DNA from: Pantoea sp. RIT-PI-b
Lineage (GTDB): Bacteria; Pseudomonadota; Gammaproteobacteria; Enterobacterales; Enterobacteriaceae
NCBI RefSeq assembly: GCF_001187905.1
Contig: NZ_LGIS01000026.1
Span: 124,001-188,000 of the forward strand
Direction of reading: 5' to 3'
DNA length: 64,000 bases
The notes under the pieces are model-generated. The model was given only the letters and a program-made list of their open reading frames with translations. It was not told where the DNA came from and ran no database searches. The translations under genes were made by a program, and so were the position numbers. Shown here in pieces: positions 25,055-33,211 of this stretch (its first letter is position 1; every line of letters begins with the position of its first letter).

Positions 25055-27793
25055 CTATTGTTGTTGCGGTGAAGTAAGCGCGGTGCGCGCCAGTGGCACC
25101 TCTTCTGACCGGCTGCGGACGATCAGCATTTTTGCCCGCTGCTGCACGTCTTGAGGCACTGAGGCAAGTTCGATGGGTTGACAGGCGCTATCGCCGACGT
25201 AACGCACCACGTCGTGGGTGCTTTTCACCTTTATTTCACAGCGGTACATCTGCATGCCGCGCACCATGTACAAATTTTTGATGCGGTGATCGGTTTCTGC
25301 GCTGAATCCGCCCTGACCTAAACCTGACCAGCTGGCGACATTGAGCGGCGTGGCCCCTTCCAGCGGCATCTGTTGATTGATCATTAGCCGTCCGAGCCAG
25401 GTGTAGCGCGAGACAATATTCACCTTGCTGACCAGCATGCGCCCCGGTGCGATAAACAACGTGCGTCGTCCGGCACCCTGGGTGATTTCGCTGCGCATCG
25501 CGTGGGAGGATTCGATGGAGTCATTGATGCTGAGCGTGCTCTGGGTATAAGCCGGCAGACTGAACAGCGTGCGGCCAGTACCGTGCAAGCTGGCGCTGCC
25601 TGCACCCTCAACGGACACATCCACTCGCGTATCGCGACTCTCATCACTGCTCGCGACCTGTAGACCAACAGCCGCACCGGGCAGCCCGTTCCCCCATTTT
25701 CCCCAATACAAGCCGGAGCGCGCCACGGCCAGCGAAGAGTTGTAGCTACCGCTGCTGCTAAAGCGCTGGCCCGATGAACCCGATGATGCTGAGCTGATCG
25801 CCAGGCTACCGCTGCCGTATTCGCCGCCGGTTTTGCCGTAAAGGGAGGCATTCAGGGTATTGTCCTGATTACCGTTGAGACTGACGCCGATTTCCTGCTG
25901 ATTCTGCGCATCGAAATACCAGTTTTGCGCCACGTTATAACCCACCTGATCTTTACTGTTGCGGTCGGTCTGGTAGGTCATGCCGATGGAACTGTAATTC
26001 GAACGTGAATTCATGGTTGGCGTGCTGACACGCGAAAGTGAAACGGAGAGGAAGCCGCCGTTGTCGCGCTTGATCCCGCTACTGCTGGTGCGCGTAAAGA
26101 GGTTGGCACTGGTATTAACATTGATGCCGTTGAAGCTGAAGCCACGCCCAAGGCCAGCCTGCCATGTGGTGGTCTGCGTTTTGCTGTAGGTGTTACGGCG
26201 CGCCCATAGCGGCACGACAGCGTTATCATCCAACTGGACCGGGATCACATTGCGACCTTCATTCTTGCTGGTGCTGTAACCGGCATTCAGATACCAGCTG
26301 TCCACTGGCACGCTAAACATCAGGCTGCTGCTCTGGTAGCAACCGCTGAAACCGTACTGACCGCCATTGCTGCTGTAGCAATCTTGCGCATACAGGGCGC
26401 TGCGGTAAAAACTCAGGGAGAAGCCGTCGTTATAAGAGACCTGCTGGATATTACCGCGCGAGCCTTCACTGCCTTTGAGATAGCTAAAGCGGTTAGTGAG
26501 AATGCCGTCGAGCAGTGGGTTGTCGAATCCATGACTCCAGTCGAGTGCACTTTCGATAAAGTGGTTGCGGTTGGTCACGGCTACACCGCCAGTCAACGCG
26601 GCGTCCTGCGTGACAGGGACTTTAATACCTGCCTGCATGACGCGGCGGTCGGCACCCTGTTGCGACGCTGCGCCGTTGCCCTGCACTTCGCCATCGGGGA
26701 TGGCACCGCCTTGCACAAACCACTCAATGTTCTGACTGGTGGTATTGCCGGTGCGGCTGAAAGGAACCTGCTCGGTACGCGACAACTGATTATCTTCATA
26801 GATGCGTAACGTCACGCTGTAGCTGCCATTGGGAAAGGCGCTGGTATCAAGGTTTTGCGTACCCGCATTCAGGTAAAATGTGCCCAGTAGTTGTTGAGCG
26901 CGGTAGGCATCAACACGTGAAGGACGCGTAATAAACACCGTCACCGGCGTGCCTTGGGCAGCCAGCGCCGTGTTCATCCAGGCGAGCGTTGAGCCGATAC
27001 GTGCGCCTTCGATAGTACTGAGCGGCAGCTGGCTTAAGGTGATGTTGCCGCCAGCGTTACTGAAAATGTCCCGCGCATCCATGCGCCCGGCCTGCACGTA
27101 ATAGCGTTTGCCGAGATCGCGACGCAGGAAGACGTTATTGAAGCGCACTTCCTGATGATTTTGCTGACGGTATTTCTGCGCGAGATAGTCCCAGTCAATA
27201 CCGGCATAACTGTTTTCAGTTAACCCGAGCGCGCCTGCGCCCTGCAGGGATAGCGTCTGGTCATCGCGGTTGGTGACGAAATTGATATTCTGCTGATGAA
27301 TAAATGCCGCTTGCGTTTCTGCGGTCTGTTCGTAATAGGGCGAGTGAGATTTTGCGGCCAGTGGCACAAACTCTGGAGCGAGAAACAGCGACACGTTGGC
27401 ACTGTTTTCGTCATAGATAAGCGCGACCGAATCTGTTTCAAGATAGTCACACCCCGCCGCGCCGCCATTGCTACTGCAGGCCTTATTGCCATGACGTGCC
27501 AGAGGTGCACCGATCAGGCTTGCTAACCGCTTTTCCTGCTGCGCATCTTTTTGATAATGCTGCATCACCGCCCGGGCTACGTCTTGCGGCTTAAGGAAGG
27601 TGACACTATCAAGCGAGACCGAGGCTTCAAACAGACCGAGCGATTGCCCATAGACAGAAAGGTTAACCCAGAGCGTTTGGCCGGTGACCAGCGATTCAAA
27701 CCCAGGCGGAACCTGTGTAGTGGCACGGGCTGAAAGAGAGGGGATCAGGGTAATGAAAGAGGCTATTAAAACTACGCGAATATTGACCTTCAT
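25055..27793 (-). CDS. CS1-type fimbrial outer-membrane usher (CfaC/CooC-like)
   Basis: A 912-aa usher from ATG 27793 (signal peptide MKVNIRVVLIASFITLIPS...ARA); reading could extend 22 codons upstream but the signal peptide and ribosome-binding site favour this start. Usher features seen are the N-terminal substrate domain (PPGFESLVTGQTLWVNLSVYGQ), a long beta-barrel rich in aromatic and Asn/Ser repeats with a plug region (FLNAGTQNLDTSAFPNGSYSV), and a C-terminal domain with a Cys pair. It assembles and secretes the pilus through the outer membrane. The family is the alternate chaperone-usher (alpha) type, not the FimD type. Confidence 0.85.
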   Translation of the reverse strand: MKVNIRVVLIASFITLIPSLSARATTQVPPGFESLVTGQTLWVNLSVYGQSLGLFEASVSLDSVTFLKPQDVARAVMQHYQKDAQQEKRLASLIGAPLARHGNKACSSNGGAAGCDYLETDSVALIYDENSANVSLFLAPEFVPLAAKSHSPYYEQTAETQAAFIHQQNINFVTNRDDQTLSLQGAGALGLTENSYAGIDWDYLAQKYRQQNHQEVRFNNVFLRRDLGKRYYVQAGRMDARDIFSNAGGNITLSQLPLSTIEGARIGSTLAWMNTALAAQGTPVTVFITRPSRVDAYRAQQLLGTFYLNAGTQNLDTSAFPNGSYSVTLRIYEDNQLSRTEQVPFSRTGNTTSQNIEWFVQGGAIPDGEVQGNGAASQQGADRRVMQAGIKVPVTQDAALTGGVAVTNRNHFIESALDWSHGFDNPLLDGILTNRFSYLKGSEGSRGNIQQVSYNDGFSLSFYRSALYAQDCYSSNGGQYGFSGCYQSSSLMFSVPVDSWYLNAGYSTSKNEGRNVIPVQLDDNAVVPLWARRNTYSKTQTTTWQAGLGRGFSFNGINVNTSANLFTRTSSSGIKRDNGGFLSVSLSRVSTPTMNSRSNYSSIGMTYQTDRNSKDQVGYNVAQNWYFDAQNQQEIGVSLNGNQDNTLNASLYGKTGGEYGSGSLAISSASSGSSGQRFSSSGSYNSSLAVARSGLYWGKWGNGLPGAAVGLQVASSDESRDTRVDVSVEGAGSASLHGTGRTLFSLPAYTQSTLSINDSIESSHAMRSEITQGAGRRTLFIAPGRMLVSKVNIVSRYTWLGRLMINQQMPLEGATPLNVASWSGLGQGGFSAETDHRIKNLYMVRGMQMYRCEIKVKSTHDVVRYVGDSACQPIELASVPQDVQQRAKMLIVRSRSEEVPLARTALTSPQQQ

Positions 27794-27869
27794 TACAGCG
27801 TCCTGCTGAAAAAGAATAACAAGGGGGCGAACCGCCCCCCGAAATAATCGATCAGTCAATTACGGCAAA

Positions 27870-28373
27870 TTAACTCTGCGTGGTTGCCTGGGTAATTAAC
27901 AGGCTAACGACACCGGAATAGGTGCCGGTTGCCAGCACGCCTGGCGTGGTTTGAGAGATTTTCAGCGGCAACACTGAGGAACCGTTCGTTGTGCCTGCTG
28001 GGAACAGCGAAGCATATGTCAATGGCGTCACGGTAGTGGTGATCGGTTTTAAATCCGCGCCCAACGTTACCGTTAATGGCACCGCCGTACCGGTGACGGT
28101 TTCGTTTAACTGCGCGGCACTCACCAGCGCCACGTTAATATTGGCCGTTTGGGAGTTCGACCAGATTTTAGTATCCAGCGAATAGGTAGACAAACCACGA
28201 CCCGGAATATATTGCATATTAATGGTGCCCGGTAACGCGGTGCCGTCCGCCTGCGTCATATCTACTGTCGCATCGACGTTGGCATTCACTGTAATATCTT
28301 TTTGCACAGCCTGTGCGTTAAATGCAGCCGTTAACGCAGCAGCGATGACAAGTGGTTTAATTAATTTTTGCAT
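27870..28373 (-). CDS. CS1/Cbl-type major pilin
   Basis: A 167-aa precursor with signal peptide ending NAQA, giving a mature protein that begins VQKDITVNANVDATVDM. That start is diagnostic for class 5 fimbrial subunits such as CblA, CfaB and CooA. The C-terminal beta-strand (GTYSGVVSLLITQ) fits donor-strand polymerisation. It lacks cysteines, as is typical of this pilin family. ATG 28373 with GGAG six bases upstream is preferred over ATG 28385. Confidence 0.9.
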   Translation of the reverse strand: MQKLIKPLVIAAALTAAFNAQAVQKDITVNANVDATVDMTQADGTALPGTINMQYIPGRGLSTYSLDTKIWSNSQTANINVALVSAAQLNETVTGTAVPLTVTLGADLKPITTTVTPLTYASLFPAGTTNGSSVLPLKISQTTPGVLATGTYSGVVSLLITQATTQS

Positions 28374-28475
28374 TTGTAGCTCCATGAAAATCCGTGTACT
28401 GGCCTTAAATGACCGTCTCGATGGGAATAAACTGCTTCATAACAACCGGGTTGTTATTCGGTTACAACAGGCCGA

Positions 28476-29273
28476 TCATTTACCGAGAACGTATTCGTTC
28501 ATATTTCTCGTTTTTTGATCAACATATTTTATTCTGACTTGCTGGGCTAAGTTTAACTCTGCCGGCGTCCATGCCTTGAATTGCAGTGACTCATCGGGAT
28601 AAACCGTGGCATGTTCCTTTCTCCACTGACAACTGTGGCTGGATTGTGGGTCAGAGCAAAGCGCGACCTCACGAATAACTACGCGCACCGTTCCTGAGTT
28701 TTTAATTTCACCCGATGCTAAACGGCTGAGAGATAACAGCGGCGTTTGCGGTGGAATATGAACCAGCACGCCCCAGACCAAACTGATGCCTAGCTGATTA
28801 CTGATTTTATTTTGCTGGTGCATTTTATCTTTCAATTCGTCAGGGGCACCAACCGCCTCGAAGTACACACGCCAGGCGGTCTCTTTTTCAGGCGGTTGTA
28901 GTGAAATAAGGCGAATGATGCGTTGCGATCCTGAAGCCAATGCAAACTTATCTGGAGTCGCAATAAGTGAGTGTGAAATGGCATCTTTAACCAGCGTTTC
29001 TTTTTCGAACGGTGTTGCGGGACGCTCTATTCGCTTGATGCTGACGCGAATAAATTGCGCTTCACTGCTTTGCGATAACGTCTGAACCTGAGCCGCGCCT
29101 TGATTATTTAGCGTGACTTCCATCGGATAGACACTCATATTTGCCCATGCTGATGTGGCGAACATAAAAACTATGCTTATCAGAGGGTAAGTGAGTTTTT
29201 TTACGATATGACTATTGGAGAATATGCCAGTCATCACACCGCGACGCAGTGTCTGAAGAAGTGAATCGTCCAT
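28476..29273 (-). CDS. CS1-type periplasmic fimbrial chaperone (CfaA/CooB-like)
   Basis: A 265-aa pilus chaperone with a long N-region before the signal hydrophobic core (LTYPLISIVFMFATSAWA). Two immunoglobulin-like domains follow: MSVYPMEVTLNNQGAAQVQT begins domain 1, and SGSQRIIRLISLQPPEKE is the pilin-binding G1/cleft region. It prevents premature folding of pilin in the periplasm. It is the first gene of the operon; start ATG 29273 has AAGGAT upstream. An internal ATG 13 codons in is possible. Confidence 0.82.
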   Translation of the reverse strand: MDDSLLQTLRRGVMTGIFSNSHIVKKLTYPLISIVFMFATSAWANMSVYPMEVTLNNQGAAQVQTLSQSSEAQFIRVSIKRIERPATPFEKETLVKDAISHSLIATPDKFALASGSQRIIRLISLQPPEKETAWRVYFEAVGAPDELKDKMHQQNKISNQLGISLVWGVLVHIPPQTPLLSLSRLASGEIKNSGTVRVVIREVALCSDPQSSHSCQWRKEHATVYPDESLQFKAWTPAELNLAQQVRIKYVDQKTRNMNEYVLGK

Positions 29274-29754
29274 GATAAATCCTTATAAAATCCATTAAAC
29301 AATAGAGCGGAAATTCCCCATCCTGAACGGCTTGTCTATAAGCCAGGATGTGAAGATCAAACGGAATAACCGTGCGTTAAGAAAGTTCTCATACGCGCTT
29401 TGTTTAGTCACTGTCCATTTTTGTGGTTAATTTTTTTAAGATTTTTTGCAAGGTGAATTTCTTTGAAAATAAAGTGACCTAACGTAATGAATTGGCTGTA
29501 AAAACAGAAGGCTGTTTTGCCTTTCAGGAATTCATTAATCTTGCCTGAATAAAATCAGGCTTTACAAAAAATAGTCCGTTGATGTTAGGATTATGCTTAG
29601 AAGGGCAAAAAGACCCTCGCGGATATTTGAATATTTGCAACGTTTCGAATGTTGCCATATAGCAGGCTGAACGGTTATTCAACAGATTGCGAATAACCCG
29701 AAAGGCGTATGGTGATTATTTTTAAGTAAATAACCGGGCACGCAGAACAGCAAT
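29274..29754. promoter_or_regulatory. AT-rich divergent region between fimbrial operon and orphan regulator
   Basis: These 481 bp contain no convincing gene. The stretch is AT-rich with A/T tracts (for example around 29428-29460 and 29560-29575), typical of H-NS-silenced promoters of transferred DNA. Both the leftward fimbrial operon and the rightward 287-aa gene must start here. I see no single clear promoter pair by eye. Confidence 0.4.
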
Positions 29755-30618
29755 ATGAAAAGCAAACAACAACTCACGCAGTTGATTTTTCAACGAGCGC
29801 AAGAGATTAAGTCGCATAAAAATATAGCGTTAGTCATGCAAAAGCATTACAAACTGCTGTTCAGACTTTATCTGACTAAACCACTCTATTTCAAAGCTAT
29901 TTTTAAAGCTAATCGCTTTATTATTGGTTCGGCAATTATGGCGTACTTCTTCACTACCCATAAGCCAACGCTTTGTCAGGTAAAGGACTTCTGTAAGAAA
30001 ACCGGACTAATCAGCAATAATACCATTGACTCGTTTTTACTCTTTATTCGGGTAAGTGGACGTATGGAGGTGGAAAAAGATGCGCAGGATAAACGTAAGT
30101 TAACCTACAAAGTGACAACGAAAGCGCTGGATGAAACCCGAGCTTTAATTAATACCATGATGATCCCCTATGGCATGCTATATGAAGATTTTGATGTCTC
30201 AGCTTGTTTGAAAATGAAAACCTTCAAAACCGAGTATTTTAAAAAATACGCGGACATTACCCTCAATCATGTCTACTTATTCGATATGGTGCCGGAGAGC
30301 AAAGCATTCATTTTCCGCGATGCCGGGCATATGTTGCTGATGGATCTGTACATCGAAACCCTCAAGCAACAGAGTAGCGTGATTGAATACAACTACCTTA
30401 AAGCCTCCCTCAAATGCGGAGTGTCACGTTCGCATATAAAACGTTGTCTGCAGGCAGCCGAGGCTGTTGGCTTGCTGACGCTTGATGCAGCGAACAACAG
30501 TATCATTTTACATCTCTCGTTCATGCAGATGGCGCTGGATTATTTTGCCGTTTATATGGCCATGGTGGAGTATGGATTACGCGGTTTATCGGGCGTGCCT
30601 CCGTTAGCGGCGCGCTGA
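29755..30618 (+). CDS. Unrecognised protein, possible double winged-helix regulator
   Basis: A 287-aa cytoplasmic protein I do not recognise. Residues about 65-130 (FFTTHKPTLCQVKDFCKKTGLISNNTIDSFL...RKLTYKVTTKALDE) read like a MarR/winged-helix unit with a basic wing. Residues about 205-270 (SSVIEYNYLKASLKCGVSRSHIKRCLQAAEAVGLL) read like a second helix-turn-helix. It has no signal peptide. Its DNA is AT-rich and it is divergent from the CS1-type fimbrial operon, so a role as its regulator is likely but inferred. Confidence 0.5.
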   Translation: MKSKQQLTQLIFQRAQEIKSHKNIALVMQKHYKLLFRLYLTKPLYFKAIFKANRFIIGSAIMAYFFTTHKPTLCQVKDFCKKTGLISNNTIDSFLLFIRVSGRMEVEKDAQDKRKLTYKVTTKALDETRALINTMMIPYGMLYEDFDVSACLKMKTFKTEYFKKYADITLNHVYLFDMVPESKAFIFRDAGHMLLMDLYIETLKQQSSVIEYNYLKASLKCGVSRSHIKRCLQAAEAVGLLTLDAANNSIILHLSFMQMALDYFAVYMAMVEYGLRGLSGVPPLAAR

Positions 30619-30663
30619 TGCTGTAGCCGCTAAAGTCCAGGCAACGCTATTATTGCTGAATTG

Positions 30664-30740
30664 CCATATTCAACAAATCGATTGCCACTATTGTCGTTTT
30701 ACTTTTATTTGTCCGAATTTTAATAATTCAGCGGGAATTA
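30664..30740 (+). promoter_or_regulatory. Upstream element of the first binding-protein gene (copy 1 of a duplicated block)
   Basis: A block starting CCATATTCAACAAATCGATT is identical for 23 bp to one at 32557 and similar for about 65 bp in total. It contains the palindrome AATCGATT and a TTGCCA -35-like hexamer. It lies 60-130 bp upstream of the binding-protein ATG at 30796, where a promoter and activator site are expected. Confidence 0.5.
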
Positions 30741-30795
30741 AATCAGGCTTGCTGTTGGCCATTAATAAAATTTACCTGCAATCACCAAGGATAAT

Positions 30796-32409
30796 ATGAA
30801 AATAAATACAATAGCTCTGGCGCTGGGCTTCAGCCTGCTGGGAAGCGCGTTAAGCGTTGTGGCTGCCGATCGGCCCGTTAACGGCGGCAGCCTGACGGTC
30901 GGTGTCGAAACCGAACCGACCACCTTTAATCCGCAGCTCAACGGCCAGGATAAGGCCGAAATTACGCTGCGTAACTTCTGGGAATCGCTGCTGGCACGCC
31001 GTCCGGACGGCAGCTTTGTGCCCTGGCTGGCGGAAAGCTATCAGGCCAGCGAGGATGGCAAAGTAATTCGCTTTAACCTGCGTCGCGACGTCACCTTCTC
31101 GAACGGTGAAAAATTTGATGCCAACGCCGTTGCCGACAATTTCCGCCAAACCCAGGTGGCGCAATACTGCGCCGGCACCAGCTTGTGCCTGATGGGTTCG
31201 CACATTGATAAGATTGAAACGCCTGACGATCATACGGTGGTCATCACGCTGAAAGCGGTCTATTCGCCGTTCCTCTCCTTCGCTGCGGGCTTGCAGATTC
31301 TGGCACCGGCCAGCTGGAAATCGCCGCAGCTGAAATCGGGTGGCAAAGATCTGGCGGGGACCGGGCCGTTTATTCTCGACAGCTATGAAAAAGGTCAGCA
31401 GGTCACTTACGTTAAAAACCCGAAATACAACTGGGCGCCCGCCACCGCTAAACATCAGGGACCGGCGTATCTCGATCGCGTCACCTATCGCTTTCTGCCG
31501 GAATCGTCGGTGCGCACCGGGGCGTTGCTCTCCGGTCAGGTGGATGCGATTGAAGGGATTTCGGGCAACGATGCTGGAGAGTTCAAAGACAATGCAGACT
31601 TCACCTATCAGCATGCACTGAACACCGGCACGCCATATTCCCTGTTCCTCAACGTGGAATATGGCCCGACGCAGGATGTCAAAGTGCGCCAGGCGCTGTT
31701 GCAGGGGTTGGATATTGATCCGCTGCTGAAGTCGGTGTATCGCGGTGAACGCACGCACGCGTGGGGCATCACTTCGCCTATCGATCCACTCTACAATAAA
31801 GAGCTGGAAGGGAAGTACGGCAACAATCCGGCGGCGGCCAACAAGCTGCTGGATGACGCCGGCTGGCAAACGCGCGATGCCGAAGGCTTCCGCAGCAAAG
31901 AGGGCCAGCGTCTGCGCATTGAGCTGATTCAGGCGCAGGCGACGGTGCGCGATCAGCGCGATGTGCTATTGCAGGCGATTCAGGCGCAGGCGCGTCAGCG
32001 TCTGGGCGTGGACCTCAAGCTGAACTATGTCGACTCCGGTACCTACGCCGACGTGCGCAAAAGCGGTAAGTTCGGCACCATCGCCAACTCCAACACGCCG
32101 ACCGATGGCGTGGACATCGAAAACCACTATCGTCCGATTGCGCAAGGCGGCGCAATTAACTACAGCCGTGTCAACGATGCGCAGATCAATGGGCTGCTGG
32201 ATCAAGCCGCCAGCACGCTGGATCTTAAACAGCGCCGCGATTTCTATAGCCAATTGCAGCAGGTGGCGTTGCCGCAGCTGGCACTGGCCGTGCCGCTGTA
32301 TGAACCGGAAGACCAGTTAGCCACCGCCAGCTACGTGCACGGTTACGGTTTCCGCAGCTACAAGCAGATGCCTGAAAGCGTTTACGATGTTTGGGTGAGT
32401 AAACACTGA
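30796..32409 (+). CDS. Peptide/nickel-type ABC transporter substrate-binding protein, copy 1
   Basis: A 537-aa periplasmic protein of the SBP_bac_5 (DppA/OppA) family with signal peptide MKINTIALALGFSLLGSALS...VAA. Family segments are SLTVGVETEPTTFNPQLNG, WLAESYQASEDGKVIRFNLR and ALLQGLDIDPLLKSVYRG. A Cys pair (QYCAGTSLCL) is shared with copy 2. It is about four-fifths identical by eye to the protein at 33212 and would feed the same permease. It is monocistronic, with its own copy of the shared upstream block and palindromic repeats behind it. Confidence 0.85.
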   Translation: MKINTIALALGFSLLGSALSVVAADRPVNGGSLTVGVETEPTTFNPQLNGQDKAEITLRNFWESLLARRPDGSFVPWLAESYQASEDGKVIRFNLRRDVTFSNGEKFDANAVADNFRQTQVAQYCAGTSLCLMGSHIDKIETPDDHTVVITLKAVYSPFLSFAAGLQILAPASWKSPQLKSGGKDLAGTGPFILDSYEKGQQVTYVKNPKYNWAPATAKHQGPAYLDRVTYRFLPESSVRTGALLSGQVDAIEGISGNDAGEFKDNADFTYQHALNTGTPYSLFLNVEYGPTQDVKVRQALLQGLDIDPLLKSVYRGERTHAWGITSPIDPLYNKELEGKYGNNPAAANKLLDDAGWQTRDAEGFRSKEGQRLRIELIQAQATVRDQRDVLLQAIQAQARQRLGVDLKLNYVDSGTYADVRKSGKFGTIANSNTPTDGVDIENHYRPIAQGGAINYSRVNDAQINGLLDQAASTLDLKQRRDFYSQLQQVALPQLALAVPLYEPEDQLATASYVHGYGFRSYKQMPESVYDVWVSKH

Positions 32410-32448
32410 TTTCGCGATTACCGACAATTCAACAATTACCTAATCACC

Positions 32449-32505
32449 GTAGGGTCGCCATTCATGGCGACCTGTTTTGCAGGTGCGCATTAATGCGCAC
32501 CCTAC
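32449..32505. repeat. Mixed family A + family B REP-like pair
   Basis: GTAGGGTCGCCATTCATGGCGACC (family A) is followed after 8 bp by GGTGCGCATTAATGCGCACCCTAC (family B), the GTAG signatures pointing outward. This is a pair made of two different palindrome families. Confidence 0.8.
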
Positions 32506-32556
32506 AGCATTTGTTATTTCCACGCGTAATATTGTTCCGTAGGAAAATATCATTTC

Positions 32557-32630
32557 CCATATTCAACAAATCGATTGCCGTTATTCTCGGTTTACTTTAA
32601 TCCGCCGGATTTTAATACTTTCCGCAAGAT
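32557..32630 (+). promoter_or_regulatory. Upstream element of the acetyltransferase-transporter operon (copy 2 of the duplicated block)
   Basis: CCATATTCAACAAATCGATT and the following bases repeat the block at 30664; similarity continues through TTTACTTTAA and ATTTTAATA. It ends 20 bp before the GNAT gene at 32651, so it is the likely promoter of the operon 32651-39616. Shared sequence implies shared control of both binding-protein copies. Confidence 0.5.
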
Positions 32631-32650
32631 TGATTAAGAGAACGGAAAAT

Positions 32651-33175
32651 ATGAGCCAGCTGATTGAAGTCGCTAAACCTGAAGACGCCGAAGAGGTTTT
32701 TGCCCTGCTGCAGCGTGCCTATGCCGCGCTGGTGGCGCTGGATGTGCATTTCACTATTTCGCAGGGCAACGTCGAGCAGGTTCGCCGCGTCATCGAACAG
32801 GAAACGGTGCTGGTGCTGCGCAAGTGGAAACGCGCGGTCGCCACGGTGACGGTGCGTTTTCCGTGGCAGCAGGATGAACATGCGCCATCAACGTTGCCGT
32901 TCATTCACTGGTTCGCCGTCGATCCCGATTACAAAGGTCAGGGTTATGGTCGTGACATCATCACCTACGCCGAAGAAACCTTGCTGAAGCAGACGCTGAA
33001 AGCGCCCGGTGTCTATCTGGCCACCGCCACTAAACATCCGTGGCTGAGCGAACTCTATCTGCGCCGTGGCTATCAACCTTTCCATCACCGCACCAATCCC
33101 TTAGGCGAAGCGCTGGTATTTCTGAAAAAGGAATTCAACCCGCCAGCCGAGCAACCCATCGCCAAAATCGCCTGA
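32651..33175 (+). CDS. GNAT-family N-acetyltransferase (SnaB/YtmI-like by context)
   Basis: A 174-aa acetyltransferase. The acetyl-CoA-binding motif A is FAVDPDYKGQGYGRDIITYA at about residues 89-108. C-terminal LYLRRGYQPF is also typical. The ATG at 32651 follows GAACGGAAA. It opens an operon with binding protein, two permeases, ATPase and a flavin monooxygenase. In B. subtilis, GNAT proteins in comparable operons acetylate the amino group of S-modified cysteines before oxidative cleavage. That role here is inferred from neighbours. Confidence 0.75.
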   Translation: MSQLIEVAKPEDAEEVFALLQRAYAALVALDVHFTISQGNVEQVRRVIEQETVLVLRKWKRAVATVTVRFPWQQDEHAPSTLPFIHWFAVDPDYKGQGYGRDIITYAEETLLKQTLKAPGVYLATATKHPWLSELYLRRGYQPFHHRTNPLGEALVFLKKEFNPPAEQPIAKIA

Positions 33176-33211
33176 ACAACTAAAAAAACACCTGCAACCT
33201 TCAAGGATCTT

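Noticed and set aside
30850..31869. 339-codon minus-strand ORF opposite the first binding-protein gene
   Set aside because: Shadow of the binding-protein gene; a similar shadow (33746-34486) lies opposite the second copy, as expected from their similarity.
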